This document shows positions 1 through 10,419 of a stretch of DNA of 64,000 bases, in pieces. Source of the DNA: Chlorophyllum brunneum. Taxonomy: Eukaryota > Basidiomycota > Agaricomycetes > Agaricales > Agaricaceae. Both the position numbers and the translations under genes were made by a program. The stretch's first letter is position 1. Each line of letters opens with the position of its first letter. The stretch is taken from assembly GCA_963576785.1 (NCBI GenBank), contig OY756147.1:930001-994000 (forward strand), in the 5' to 3' direction. The notes under the pieces were generated by a model. The model made no database searches and was not told the origin of the DNA. It worked only from the letters and a program-made list of their open reading frames with translations.

Positions 1-753
1 AGCTTTGATCTATAGTTATGGATTTGGCTACTAAGGGCAATCAAAGAGGATGTGATCTCTAGGATATGGCCTTAATACCTATCTTAGCTAATTAACCAGA
101 TAAGCAAACATTATCAAACTGTCATTACTTAACCAAGAAATGGAAATCCCATTATCTCGTATCTCTTGAGTAATGAGGGCAAGTAGAGAATAAGCAGTTA
201 AGCAATCTTCTATTGATTGACAGCAACTGTCAATGGAAACTCTTCTTGGGTGATCAAAAAGGCTACCCCTGTAGAAGATCAAAGCTTAAGCTTTGACTTC
301 TAATACAGTCAGCTATTTATACTAACTACTTCTTTTCTATAAACACTATGGAGTATAGATAATGAGACTGAAACAGGTTTCACAATATAAAACTGATAGA
401 TATGAAATGCAAGATGAAATACTACTAAAGATAAACATGAAACTGATAAAGATGAAACAACTAAATATAGGACAAGGTGAAACTGATAAAGATGAAACAG
501 ATGAGTGCTTACTCATCCTTGGAAATCTCAGATGATGATGATATGGATTCATCAGAACAGTTGCAGTTGCAAGACATGCAGGATGAGGTAATGGATGGCA
601 ATGATGGTGATGATAGTAGTGATGGAAGAACTGCATCCATTGGTTGATCAGAGTCAGATAATAAGAATAACATTAACATGGTTGGTTCTTTGGAGAGATA
701 AGACTTGGGTGACTTGACAAAGGCTCAAGTGGATTGCAATAGCAGATGAGATC
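1..753. other. AT-rich leader without recognisable gene
   Basis: I see no convincing gene here. Short open frames at 88-282 and 346-636 on the minus strand are low in complexity (the second is His/Pro/Ser rich) and match nothing I know. A 10-bp inverted repeat AGCTTTGATC sits at 1-10 and 281-290, probably by chance. LINE A sequence begins at about 754. Confidence 0.6.
438..499 (+). repeat. Pair of 22-bp direct repeats (GATGAAAC-rich)
   Basis: The same 22 bases, ending in GATAAAGATGAAACA, occur at 438-459 and 478-499, inside a stretch rich in GATGAAA and GAAACTG. It looks like a decayed minisatellite. No function is apparent. Confidence 0.7.
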
Positions 754-2243
754 TTGGCAAGTATGGCCATGAGCATGTTATAGTTCAAGGAAGGGAAGAA
801 CTGAGCAATGTTGAAAGCAACCATGCTCATCTTGAGACCCTTGGCCCACCCAGCACAAACCAGGTGGGTAAGGAACAGCCTGGTATCCTCAGTGGAATGT
901 TGGCAAATGCCTCCAAGTTGATGGGAGTGAAAGATGTCATGCTTAATAGCATCAAACTGGATTTGGTTGGAAAGCATTTTCTCAACCAGTTTACCAAGGA
1001 TATTCAGGAGGATGATAGGCCTGAATGTCTTGGGAGTAGAGTAGGAGGGCTTTCCCAGTTTCAGCACCATCAAATAATCTTCATTGATGATGATATACTT
1101 GAGATAGGACCATAGAACATGGTCCAGCCCCAGAGAAGACATATTAGAGCAAGAGGCCAAGGCCTTCATGAGCTCCAATGCCAAAAAAGAGGCCCACTCC
1201 CTGACTGGAAGATCAGGGAGAGGGTTGAGAACAGACATGTTGCACTGCCAATCAGCAGCAGAGTTGTACGTTAAGTGGAGGGCATCCCAAAGAGAGTCCA
1301 TTCCATGACAAGGCTATCTATTAAATTAGATAGCCTCACAGGGAGATAACTTGCAAGCCTTGACCCACTCCATTAGGTTCTAGAGCTGCTTGTTAGTAAA
1401 AGTGATCTTCTCAATCTTGGAATCAAAGAATCAACACTTGGCTACTGTACAAGCATGCCTGAAGTCCCTCCAGTCACTATGGCTCCAAGAGCCCTGGTAT
1501 CTGGAGAAAGAGGTGGTGCATGCCTTGTCCTACCAGGGACAAGTGTGGCGAGTGATCCGGATCTCTTTTGAGTGGTGGGCCCACATGTCAGAGAAGGCTT
1601 CTTCATAGCCTGGGCCAAGACATCCACCTGTTCCAGAGATTCCAGAGAGGGACAATCCCAAAGATTAGTCACCTCATCGATGATATGTCCTAGAAAGGCC
1701 TCCTCTTCATTGGAGCCCTTTGGAAGGACAAGTTTAGTAATCCCAATGTCAACGGGAGTGATAGAAAGGGTGACAGTCAATGGGATATGATCTGATATGC
1801 TCTGAAGGGACAGGTCCTGATGAGGAAAGGTCCTTGATACATCAGGAGAAGAGATGAAAACCAGATCAATCACTGATGGGCAAAGATCTGGGTTGTGGGA
1901 GGCAAACATCGGACCTGAGTTGGTTGGCATAACCAAATTGAGGCCAAGATTGCAACTCATTTCCATGAGTTTATAAGCTGCCATTCAATAATGAAGAACC
2001 TCAGGGTCCCACTCCAAAGAATGACAGTTAAAGTCCCCACTCATAAGATTGAATGGGGGAAGAACATCAACCTTCCCATAGAGGAAGTTGATGGCAGTAT
2101 GTTGATTGTCTGAGTAGATGTTCAGGAAGTTATATGCCTTTGCATCAGTAAAAAATATCAGCACAAGGATATTAGGATGATCAACAAGGTCCTTCCTCAT
2201 TGATAGCCTTAGACATTGCAACTGAGTGTGTACATAAGCCATC
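754..2243 (-). pseudogene. LINE A copy A1, ORF2 EN-RT fragment
   Basis: Reading leftwards, the conceptual protein carries endonuclease pieces (NIYSDN, SGDFNCHS) and then RT pieces (LVEKMLSNQIQFD, HQLGGICQ, FNIAQFFPSLN). This matches the middle of LINE A ORF2. The frame is broken by several stops, and most differences from the young copy at 40488-44373 are CpG to TpG or CpA. The fragment stops abruptly inside RT at 754, where unrelated sequence begins. At 2243 it is interrupted by the full-length LINE A copy A2. It resumes at 8490, so it was the target of that insertion. Confidence 0.85.
2230..2243. repeat. Target-site duplication of LINE A2 (left)
   Basis: GTACATAAGCCATC at 2230-2243 is repeated exactly at 8490-8503, directly after the A-rich tail of A2. 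The duplicated bases belong to the antisense A1 endonuclease region, so A2 landed inside A1. Confidence 0.9.
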
Positions 2244-2373
2244 TGACTGCTTCTTTTCCCCAAACTCCCACCTGTTGATCACATGATCACCCCTCGTCAA
2301 TACTCCAAATATCCTCCATGTTCCAGGCAGTAAGCACTCTAAGTGCAGATTTCCATATGGGCCTGTAGCCCCC

Positions 2374-4306
2374 ATGCCTCCCCACAGTTCAAGGAGGAGA
2401 ATGAGTGCTCATTGCATTGCCTCCTCAGAAGACAAAAATATGGCCTCTGTATTTCAGGCAGTGGTCAATCCCTTGCTTCCCAGGTCCACCCCAGAGCCTT
2501 ATTCTCTGGGTATCCCCCCCTACAGCAGCAGTATCAGGGATACCTATACCTTCGCAGTTCTCCTTCAGCAGAGGGGATGCATTCTGTCATGATATGGGTC
2601 CCCAATCCCATCTTGACCTCCCCTAGCTCCTGGTTTGGAAGCCAGAGCTTCATCTCTCCCCTTGTCTTTCCTACCCCTTGCCTTCCCACAGGACATGGAA
2701 TAGGACAACCAGGAGGAGCCCACTGCTACCCCCCTCTCTATTTTGGGCATCAATATTAGTGCTAGAGAGGATGCCAATGCAATCCAACAGTTGCTCAAGA
2801 TTGTTGCCAACTTCATGAAGATAGTACATCTTATTCCCTAGGAGGATGTCCTGTCCTTCCATTCTATTGCCTCTAGACTATCCAAAATAGTCCAGATGGT
2901 TGCCTCCTCTCCCATGTGGCATGAAACCTACACAGAGGCAAGTGATTCTCTCTCCCTGAGGGACTTGATTGCTTCAGTATTCCCTGTTCCCCCAGTAGTG
3001 ACTTCTACGCCTCTGGCTACCCCTCCAAGGGTACCAGGACCTTCTACTCTCGGCCCCCCCCAGTGCAGGCCCCCTGTGCAGGAGGAGCATGATCTCATGG
3101 ATGTGGAGAAGACTCCAGTCAAGCGCCCGCACACAAACCCCAAGGGAAAGATGCCTGTCCAACTTGTGAAGGTCCCTATGAAGCCTCAGGTCCCCTATGA
3201 GAGGCCCTCTGGGCCTCCTCCCTCCAATCTCACTTCAAAGCCTAAGCCAGGACAGAAGACTTACTTGGCTGCAGTGAGACAACCAGCTTTGGCCAAACCA
3301 GGGGTGGACCTACTCCCCTTGTTGAAAGCAGTCTTCCCCTACCTCTCTACAGAGCAGATACTCAGTTTTCATGTGCAAGCCAAGGCTATGAAGCAAACCC
3401 CCTCATCAAATGCTTGCCCTAAGAAGCCAGCATTCACAATTCCTGGACTGTCATGTAAGTAGGTCCTAGTTTCCTATGAAGACAAGTCAAATACCTTGGC
3501 TGGTCTTCACTCTTACCCAGCAGGCCTGTAAGGCTCTCAAGGCTGGGCAAAGCTCGCTTGTTGTGGAGGGGTCCACACTTGCTTATGATGGCTATTCCAT
3601 GGCCACCAACAAACTCGCCATGACCAAGGACATTGAGATCCTTTAGGCATTGGTTGAATGTCTGTCCCCTCCAGGAGCTCCTTTCTGGATCAGTCTCCTC
3701 TTGTCAATATCGTACCTCTGTGTAGTAGATGTCCTCTTCCTTAAGAACTCCACTGTCAGAGTTCAATCCACCCCAGCAGATGTCGAGGAGATTCTCATCT
3801 CCTCTGTTCATGCTCCTCTTATCAACTTCAAGGGTCTACTGAGGTTGGTGTGCAACTTCAAGACATCCAACTCCTGTACAGCATTCTTCAACATATGGGA
3901 CTCCATGAACAAGCAGTATATAATACTCTCTGCCAACTCTTCCCATAATGAGTCACTGTGCACCCACTGTTATAAGTGGGGCCACATCTCTTCCTGGTAC
4001 AAGGCTGATGGCCCTGCATGTCCCAACTGCAGTGGTCCTCACTCCCATGTGAACCATCATACTTTTGCACAGTGTTGTAAGGGGCAACTGAAGGCTATGC
4101 CTCTGGTTCCTGCTACCCCTACTGGTCAACCATGCTCTCACCCTCCTTGTTGTCATAATTGCAAGAAGGAGTATCCCACTGATTTCATGAAGTGTGCCTT
4201 CTGGAATTGCAAACATGACCAGGCCTGGCTTACAGCCTGTTATTGAGAGGTGTATAACAGATGTTTTCACTCTTCTATCCCCCCTCATAACCCCCTTTAT
4301 GTCTAG
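2374..4306 (+). pseudogene. LINE A2 ORF1, gag-like protein, degenerate
   Basis: The start is the ATG of MPPHSSRRRMSAHC, which aligns with the ATG at 46392 in copy A9. The N-terminal half is Pro/Ser/Lys rich and the centre is RNA-binding-like. The C-terminus carries knuckles of the CX2CX4HX4C type (CTHCYKWGHISSWY, whose last Cys is lost to Tyr) and further Cys/His pairs up to about 4220. The frame shifts several times. A TGA at 4244-4246 corresponds to a CGA codon in younger copies, which is a CpG transition. The true family stop is the TAG at 4304-4306, overlapping the ORF2 start. In LINEs this protein packages element RNA. Confidence 0.88.
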
Positions 4307-7300
4307 GAACAACCTGGACTGTCTGGAGGGTGTTAGGGTTTTTACTTTTAATGTTGCGAAATCTTACATATATGTTGATACTTTACTCGAGAAATTGAAA
4401 GACTTTTTTGATATTCTCTTCTTCCAAGAACCTCCCTGGAGGTTCATCCACTCCACTCCCTCTACCACTGATATGGAAGGGGACAATGTTACTAGTACAC
4501 CAAAGCACTCTGACTGGCTCATGGTGGTGTGTCCCCCTACTCAGGGGTCCCAGCCCCAAGTGATGGCATATGTACACACTCAGCTGCAATGTCTAAGGCC
4601 ATCGATGAGAAGGGACCTTGTCAATCATCCTGATATTCTTGCACTAATACTCTTTACTGATGCAAAGGTATATAATTTCTTGAACATCTATTCTGATAAT
4701 TAACACACTGCAATCAACTTCCTCCATAGAAAGGTTGATGCTCTTCCCCTATTTGATTTTATGAGTGGGGACTTTAACTGTCATTCTTCAGAGTAGGACC
4801 CTGAGGTTCTCTACTATCAGACAACAGTGCATAAACTCATAGAGATGAGTTGCAATCTTGGTCTCAATTTGGTTATGCCAACCAACCCGGGTCTGACCTT
4901 TGTTTCCCACAACTCAGATCTTTGCCCATCAGTAATTGATCTGGTGTTTATCTCTTCTCCCAATGTATCAAGAACCTTTCCTTATTGGGACCTGTCCCTC
5001 TAGGGTACTTTGGATCACATTCCATTGACTGTTACCCTCCCTATTGCTTCTGTTGACATTGGGATCATCAAGTCTGTCCTTCTGAAGGGCTCTGATGAAG
5101 AGAAGGCCTTCTTGGGACATGTTATCAATGAGGTGACCAATCTTTGCAATTGTCCCTTCCCAGATACTCTGGAACAGGTGGATGCCTTGGCCCTGGCCAT
5201 GGCTGAAGCCTTCTCTGATGCATGGACCCACCACTCAAAGGAGATCCAGATTACTCACTGCACCCATCCCTGGTGGGACAAGGCATGCACCATAGCTTTC
5301 TCTAGGTACCAAGGCTCTTGTAGCTGTGGCAACTGGGGGGACTTCAGGCATGCTTGTACAGCAGCCAAGCATTGATTCTTTGATTCTAAGATTAAAGAGA
5401 TTGCTTCCACTAACAAACAACCCTGGGATCTTATGGAGTGGGTCAAGGCTTATAAGTTACTTCCCTGCAAGGCTATCTAGTTTAATGGACAGCCTTGCCA
5501 TAGAATGGACTCCCTTTGGGATGCCCTCCATACAATGTATAACTCAGCTGCTGATTGGCAGTGCAATATGTCTGTTCTGGACCCTCTCCCCAACCTCCTG
5601 GTCAGGGAATGGGTCCCATTTTTGGCATTGGAGCTCACAGAGGCTTTGTTCTCCTACTCAAATGCATCTTCTTTGGGGCCAGACCATGTTACATGGTCTC
5701 ACCTCAAGTATATTGTCATTGATGAAGATTGTTTGGCAGTATTCCTGCACTTGGCCAATACCTGCCTCTCAGTGGGTTATTGGCCCCACAGCTTCAGGGG
5801 GTCACTCTCAGTTATAATTCAAAAGCCAGGGAAGCCCTCCTACTCTACTTCCAAGGCTTTCAGGCCTATTGTGCTCCTGAACACCCTTGGTAAACTGGTT
5901 GACAAAATGCTTTCCAACCAAATCCAGTTTGATGCCATTAAACATGACATCTTTCACTCCCATCAACTTGGAGGCATTTGCCAACATTCCAATGAGGATG
6001 CTGGGCTGTTCCTTACCTACCTGGTTCATGCTAGGTGGGCTAAGGGTCTCAAGACAAGCGTGGTTGCCTTCGACATCACCCAGTTCTTTCCCTCCTTGAA
6101 CTATGACATACTCATGGCCATACTTACCAAGCAGGAGTTCCCACTTAATATGAGGACCTTTTTCACTTCTTACTTGGTAGGCTGCTCCATGGTTTATATA
6201 TGGAATGGCTTTGCCTCAGACCCCTGTGGATATGGGCATTGGACAGGGCTCTACCATGTCCCCTGTCCTCTCAGGCCTCTACATTTCCCCTCTTATGAGG
6301 GTTTTTGATCTGTGGATCACTGCCCCAGGCAGTACTCTGCTATTATATGTTGACAATGGTACCATTGTTGTGCAGGCCAAGACCTGGGACAAGAACTTGG
6401 ACACCCTCAAGGGGGTGTACATTGTTCTCTTCAATCTCTTTGTAGTGTTTGCACTTGTCATGGAGCATAACAAGTCTGAACTTTTCCACTTCTCTAGGAA
6501 ACCTGGAGACATCAACCCCCCCCTTGATTTGGGCTTCAGCCCATTCACAGGGGACACTCCTCTCCACCCTAAGACCTATTGGAAGTACCTGGGCTTTTAT
6601 TTTGACCATGCCCTGAACTTTCAGGAGCACATTCAACATTATTCTACCAAGGCTCTTTCCACCATGAAAGTGATGGGGATACTTGGTAACTCTTTCTGTG
6701 GTCTAACTCCCAAGCAGAAGCAACTCCTATTCAGGTCATGTGTCATACCTATTGCAACATATGGCTTCCACTTGTGGTACTTTGACAAGGCTCAATACAA
6801 GGGTCTTCTCAAGTCCCTCAATACCATGCAATGCAAGGCTGCATTGTGGATCACCAGTGTACTTCGTACCTCCCCTTCTGGTAGCATGGAATGCAAGTTT
6901 ACTGCTGCAGGGGGAATTCCAGGCAGTTTCTGCTGCCCAGATCTACTGGTCAGGCCAGCATGTCTTCCAGACAAGACATATGGCTGGTTGAGTGACAGCT
7001 CCTGATGCAGAGTTGTATGCTATCCATGTTGCAATTGGGAAGGCTGCCAGCCTCCCCAACTGTGACTCCATTATTTTGTTCACTGATTCCCCTGGTGCTG
7101 CCAGGAGAGTGGTGGACCCCTCCATTCACTCTGGTCAGGCTCATTCACTTGCCATGTATAGTGCTCTTATAGAGTGGTTTGAGGGTCATCCCAAGCACTC
7201 TCTTCACATCTGGCACACCTACTCTTCGGAGAAGTAGGCCATCCATGGTATCATACACCAGTACTGTACCGAGCTCCAGGTCTCTGTAGGTTCCTGTCCA

Positions 7301-7923
7301 CAAACCTCTCTTAACTCCCTTTATCAGAAGGTTGTCAAATCCTGCCAGGATGCCTGAATCACTCGATTCCAGGATCCCACTTACTCAGGCAGCCAGTTCA
7401 TGGCTCTTGAAGGGCATAATGGTAAGTCCATCCAGCCCACCTACCTCAATGGAGATTTGTGGCTACCATATGCTGCAGCTGAATCTGTTAGCAGATGACC
7501 TGTTTAGATAGTCACATGATCTAGAGTACACAGACCATGTATTTTTGGTATATAAGGAGTGTCCCAGCTCCCTCAAATATAAGGTTTCTACCCACTTTTG
7601 TGTCTATGTCTGTGTCTGTGTCTGTGTTTGAGCTCTCTCTCTATTCTCCTCTTTTAACAGAGTCTAACTCACTGTCAGCCCATATGTGTAGAGTTATACT
7701 CAACCATGTGCCAATTGGGGCCTATAGGTCTTGGTTCTTCCAGGATGAGCTGTTTTGGTGTCCATATGGGACTCTCTTTGAGTCATGTGTGCATATTCTT
7801 ACCAACTGCAGTCAGTTTGATTCCTCTAGGGGGTACCCTGCTATGCTGGGTGCCCTTGTCAAGTTCTCGAAGATAAACCCTTAGGTGTTCACCTTCCCAT
7901 CTGTTTCTCAGGGAATTGGATAA
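4299..7923 (+). pseudogene. LINE A2 ORF2 (EN-RT-RNase H), degenerate
   Basis: ORF2 should start at the ATG in ATGTCTAGG, overlapping the ORF1 stop. The endonuclease is recognisable from QEPPWRFI, NIYSDN, GDFNCHS and LDHIPLTVTL. RT is recognisable from FDITQFFPSLN, GIGQGSTMSP and the catalytic box, here YVDN instead of YVDD. RNase H shows DAELYAI and FTDSPGAA, and the C-terminal finger ends near 7860. Stops, frameshifts and a large deletion near 6890 (removing the RT-RNase H linker) make it non-functional. A solo LTR splits it at 7486-7659. The family stop GIG-TAA is at 7921-7923. Confidence 0.9.
7486..7659 (+). mobile_element. Solo LTR, short member
   Basis: A 174-bp block begins TGTTAGCAG and ends TTTTAACA. 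It is flanked by GAATC (7481-7485) and GAGTC (7660-7664), a 5-bp target duplication with one transition. It carries a TATATAAGG box and a TGTGTC-rich 3' part. It is clearly related to the 305-bp LTR at 17334-17638 but shorter. Removing it rejoins the LINE A RNase H region. A solo LTR left by LTR-LTR recombination is the natural reading. Confidence 0.87.
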
Positions 7924-8429
7924 CTGGCTTAGGATAGGTAGGTTATTGTTCAGCACTGGAGGCCTCTGGTAAAGATCTGGTGAACACTTTTGATGACTGG
8001 TGAATGGACCTGAACCCTTCGGCTACTAGGTGTGGTGAAGATGCCAATAGCCACACAAATGGTGTGGTCAATTACTCTGGCAAGGATGACTGTGGCTGGG
8101 GGATTGGGTCTTAGTAAAAGGGGGTTGGGGCTTAGCTGGGCTAGTAACTGGGTACATTGCCACTGCTGGGCATTTACAGTGAATTAACACCTACTGACTG
8201 GGCCTGGTCTTTGGACTGGGTTGCTGGTTGGGGGACCTCCCTACCCACTTGCCTCCTCTTGCATCCACTCCTCTCATCCTTCAGGCTCAGGAGTAGGATA
8301 CAACTCCTCCTGCTGTTGGTTTTGGACAATGGCACTTCTGCTTGGTAGGGCATAATTACTATTTCTCCATAGATACCTGCTAGAGTCCTCATTTGTATTC
8401 TGGCTGCAGGCTGTGTTTGAGCACTGTGT

Positions 8430-8435
8430 AATAAA
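8430..8435 (+). terminator. LINE A poly(A) signal AATAAA
   Basis: AATAAA lies about 20 bases before the A-tract of A2, at the same place as in copy A9 (53137-53142). It probably directs 3' end formation of the LINE A transcript. Confidence 0.6.
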
Positions 8436-8489
8436 TTGACCTTGGGCCATAATTTAAAAAAAAAAAAAAACAAAAAACAAAACAAAAAA

Positions 8490-8573
8490 GTACATAAGCC
8501 ATCACTTGGGGCTGGGACTCCTGGATAGGGGGATGCATCACCATGAGCCAGTCAGGGTGCTTAGGTGCATTGA
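8490..8573 (-). pseudogene. LINE A1 resumed (endonuclease fragment)
   Basis: After the right target duplication of A2 the antisense A1 copy continues with the endonuclease stretch that corresponds to KHPDWLMV. It ends near 8573, where plus-strand LINE A ORF1 sequence (copy A3) abuts without a visible duplication. Confidence 0.8.
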
Positions 8574-8929
8574 ATGCCTCAGCTGGTCCTTATACTCTTA
8601 CCTAGCAGGCCTGTAAGGCTCTTAAGGCTAGGCAAAGCTCACTCATCATTGAGGAATCTACACTTGCCTACAATGGCTACTCTATGGCCACCAATAAACT
8701 TGCCATGACCAAGGATATTGAGATCCTTTGGGTATTGGTTGAATGTCTGTCCCCTTCAAGAGCTCCCTTCTGGATTGGTCTCCCCTCATCAATATTGTAC
8801 CTCCATGTAGTAGATGTCCCCTTCCTCAAGAACTCTGCCACTGGAGTTCAATCCACCCCAGTAGACATCGAAGAGGTTCTTACCTCATTGGTTCATGCTC
8901 CTCTTATCAACCTCAAGGGTCCACCAAGG
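8574..8929 (+). pseudogene. LINE A3 ORF1 fragment (5' side of split copy)
   Basis: The translation matches the central part of LINE A ORF1 (SMATNKLAMTKDIEIL, FWIGLPSSI, PLINLKGPPR). It stops exactly at GGGTCCACCAAGG (8917-8929). The same 13 bases, in reverse complement, reappear at 19201-19213, where ORF1 continues with the next residues. The copy was split by a LINE C insertion, and its two halves were then separated by the 13.9-kb inversion. Confidence 0.88.
8917..8929. repeat. Target-site duplication of LINE C1 (now separated by inversion)
   Basis: GGGTCCACCAAGG at 8917-8929 is identical to the reverse complement of 19201-19213. The latter abuts the poly(T) (19214-19231) that is the antisense A-tail of LINE C1. 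The pair flanks LINE C1 only when segment 10420-24338 is re-inverted. Confidence 0.92.
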
Positions 8930-10419
8930 CATCCCTTCTTTGACTTGTACCACTACCATCAATTCTCATAAGTTGATCTTATGGTGCTAGTCTATAGTAC
9001 AAAGGATATACACTATGCCTGAGTTATGTTCTAACCTCTCCCCAAGGGAGCCTACACCTGATGGAGATGAGGATGCCTTTGGGTACACACCACGTGTTCC
9101 CCCCTCATCGATCTTTGCAGCCTCTCCGGCTCTGCCCCCCCCTGGCATCCTGTTCCCCAGGATGCCATCCACGCCCAGGCCCTTCATCCATACAGACCAG
9201 GCCTACAGCCAGACCATTCCCCCTTCAGTCATTAGCAGAAGTTCGTCGGCATCTACAAGACCAATGACTCCCACACATGCCACTGGTCCTGCCATTGGTG
9301 ACATTCAGAAAACGGCCCATCGAGCTTCTAAATGCACACAGCTGGATGGAGACTACTACTACTTGAATGAAGGCACCTCGAGTAACAATTGGGCCGACCA
9401 AGTTGAAGACAAGTTGAAGATAAAGATGAAGGTTGAAGAAGTTGCTGAGAAAGACACTGCAGAGCATGACGGTGGTCCAGAGGAGTGCTATGAGGATGCA
9501 GTGAGAGAAGTAGGCAAGATCTCCGAGTGGGTGAAGGCCTGTGTCTCCTACAACTGCTCTTACAACATGAGTGGTGACGAGGGTCTTGTATTTGGGCGAG
9601 CTTTCTCAGAATTGACGGGGACCTTGATGAAAGCGGGATGGCTCAAGGCTGCCGTCGACGAGCAGAAGAACAACCTTCTAGGTTGGATGGGGGTCAACTT
9701 CGGTACCATCACCATCCGCGCCAAGGAGACACCTTAACCAGACACCTCCCCCCTATGATGCGTGGCCTCCAAAGGGCCCACATGGAATCCAGACAATGTC
9801 CGCATGGAGGTCATCGAACACATTGTCACACCAGGCATCACCGGCAATCAAACCAACGATGCCACTGACAACGTCCAAATGATCACTGAGGCAGAGTTCA
9901 AGACTGTCATAAGGAAGAAGAAGGGTAAGGAGCGTAAACCCAAGCCCTCTAATGCAACCCCCCCTATCTCCAGACCAGCAACCACGCCCCCTAAGGCCAA
10001 ACCCATGAAGCCCACCCCCGCTATGAAGCAGATACCTGCTCCGGCCACCCCCTCCCCACTGAAGGGAGGCCTGAAGCCCTCCTACACTTTGGCCCCTGCC
10101 AAGAATGGCAAGGCCCCTGCCTCCACTCCTTCCTCTGGGTGTGACCCTCTCAAACTCCTGGGGTTTGTGAGCAAGTTCCCAGAACTATCAAACAAAAAAA
10201 TAGTAGCTATGTCTGATATTGCTTACTCTGCCCCCTCCACTACAAACAAAAAGCCAACCAAGAGTGCTGGCATGGTTCGTTCTATGCTTAATGGTCCCTT
10301 GCACAAGCAAGTGATCATCCCCCTCCTCTCCAGTCCCAATGTTACCAACTTTGGGGCCATAATCGACTCTCTCAATGCCTGCCTCATAGCCGAGAAGTCC
10401 AAAACCAGGGTCATCACCG
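8930..10419 (+). mobile_element. LINE C1, 5' part (5' UTR and ORF1 N-terminus)
   Basis: This segment runs from the LINE C 5' end, directly after the target duplication, to the inversion breakpoint. Its remainder is the minus-strand block 19214-24338. Together they give an element of about 6.6 kb. The join between base 10419 and the complement of base 24338 keeps the ORF1 reading frame. Confidence 0.85.
9015..10419 (+). pseudogene. LINE C1 ORF1, N-terminal part
   Basis: An open stretch starts at 9015 (MPELCSNLSPREPTPDG) and runs 240 codons to a TAA at 9735-9737. A TGA follows in frame at 9756-9758, and the same frame then stays open to the breakpoint. Seen here: Pro/Ser-rich N-terminus, an acidic/Lys segment (EDKLKIKMKVEE), a segment with WVKACVSYNCSY, a basic KKKGKERK stretch, then a long Pro/Lys/Thr linker. 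There are no zinc knuckles; those lie at 23566-24338 across the breakpoint. The layout parallels LINE B ORF1. Taken alone it could be mistaken for a host gene. The target duplication and the in-frame continuation argue against that. Confidence 0.75.

Larger units (their letters stand above)
2244..8489 (+). mobile_element. Full-length LINE A copy A2
   Basis: A complete Tad1-like non-LTR retrotransposon: 5' UTR (2244-2373), ORF1, overlapping ORF2, 3' UTR (7924-8455) and an A-rich tail (8456-8489). It is bracketed by a 14-bp target duplication, which fixes both ends. It is heavily decayed, mostly at former CpG sites. It has lost several hundred bases between RT and RNase H near 6890 and carries a solo LTR at 7486-7659. 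It lies antisense within A1. Confidence 0.92.

Noticed and set aside
1..290. 10-bp inverted repeat AGCTTTGATC at 1-10 and 281-290 as ends of a DNA transposon
   Set aside because: No flanking duplication can be seen (the window starts at base 1), no coding sequence, and such a match can arise by chance.
88..636. Short minus-strand open frames as genes
   Set aside because: Low complexity (His/Pro/Ser runs in the second), no motif, no support from context.
8490..8929. 5' inversion (twin priming) of LINE A at 8573
   Set aside because: The antisense piece is explained by the target duplication of A2 as a continuation of A1, and the sense piece by A3, so no inversion is needed.
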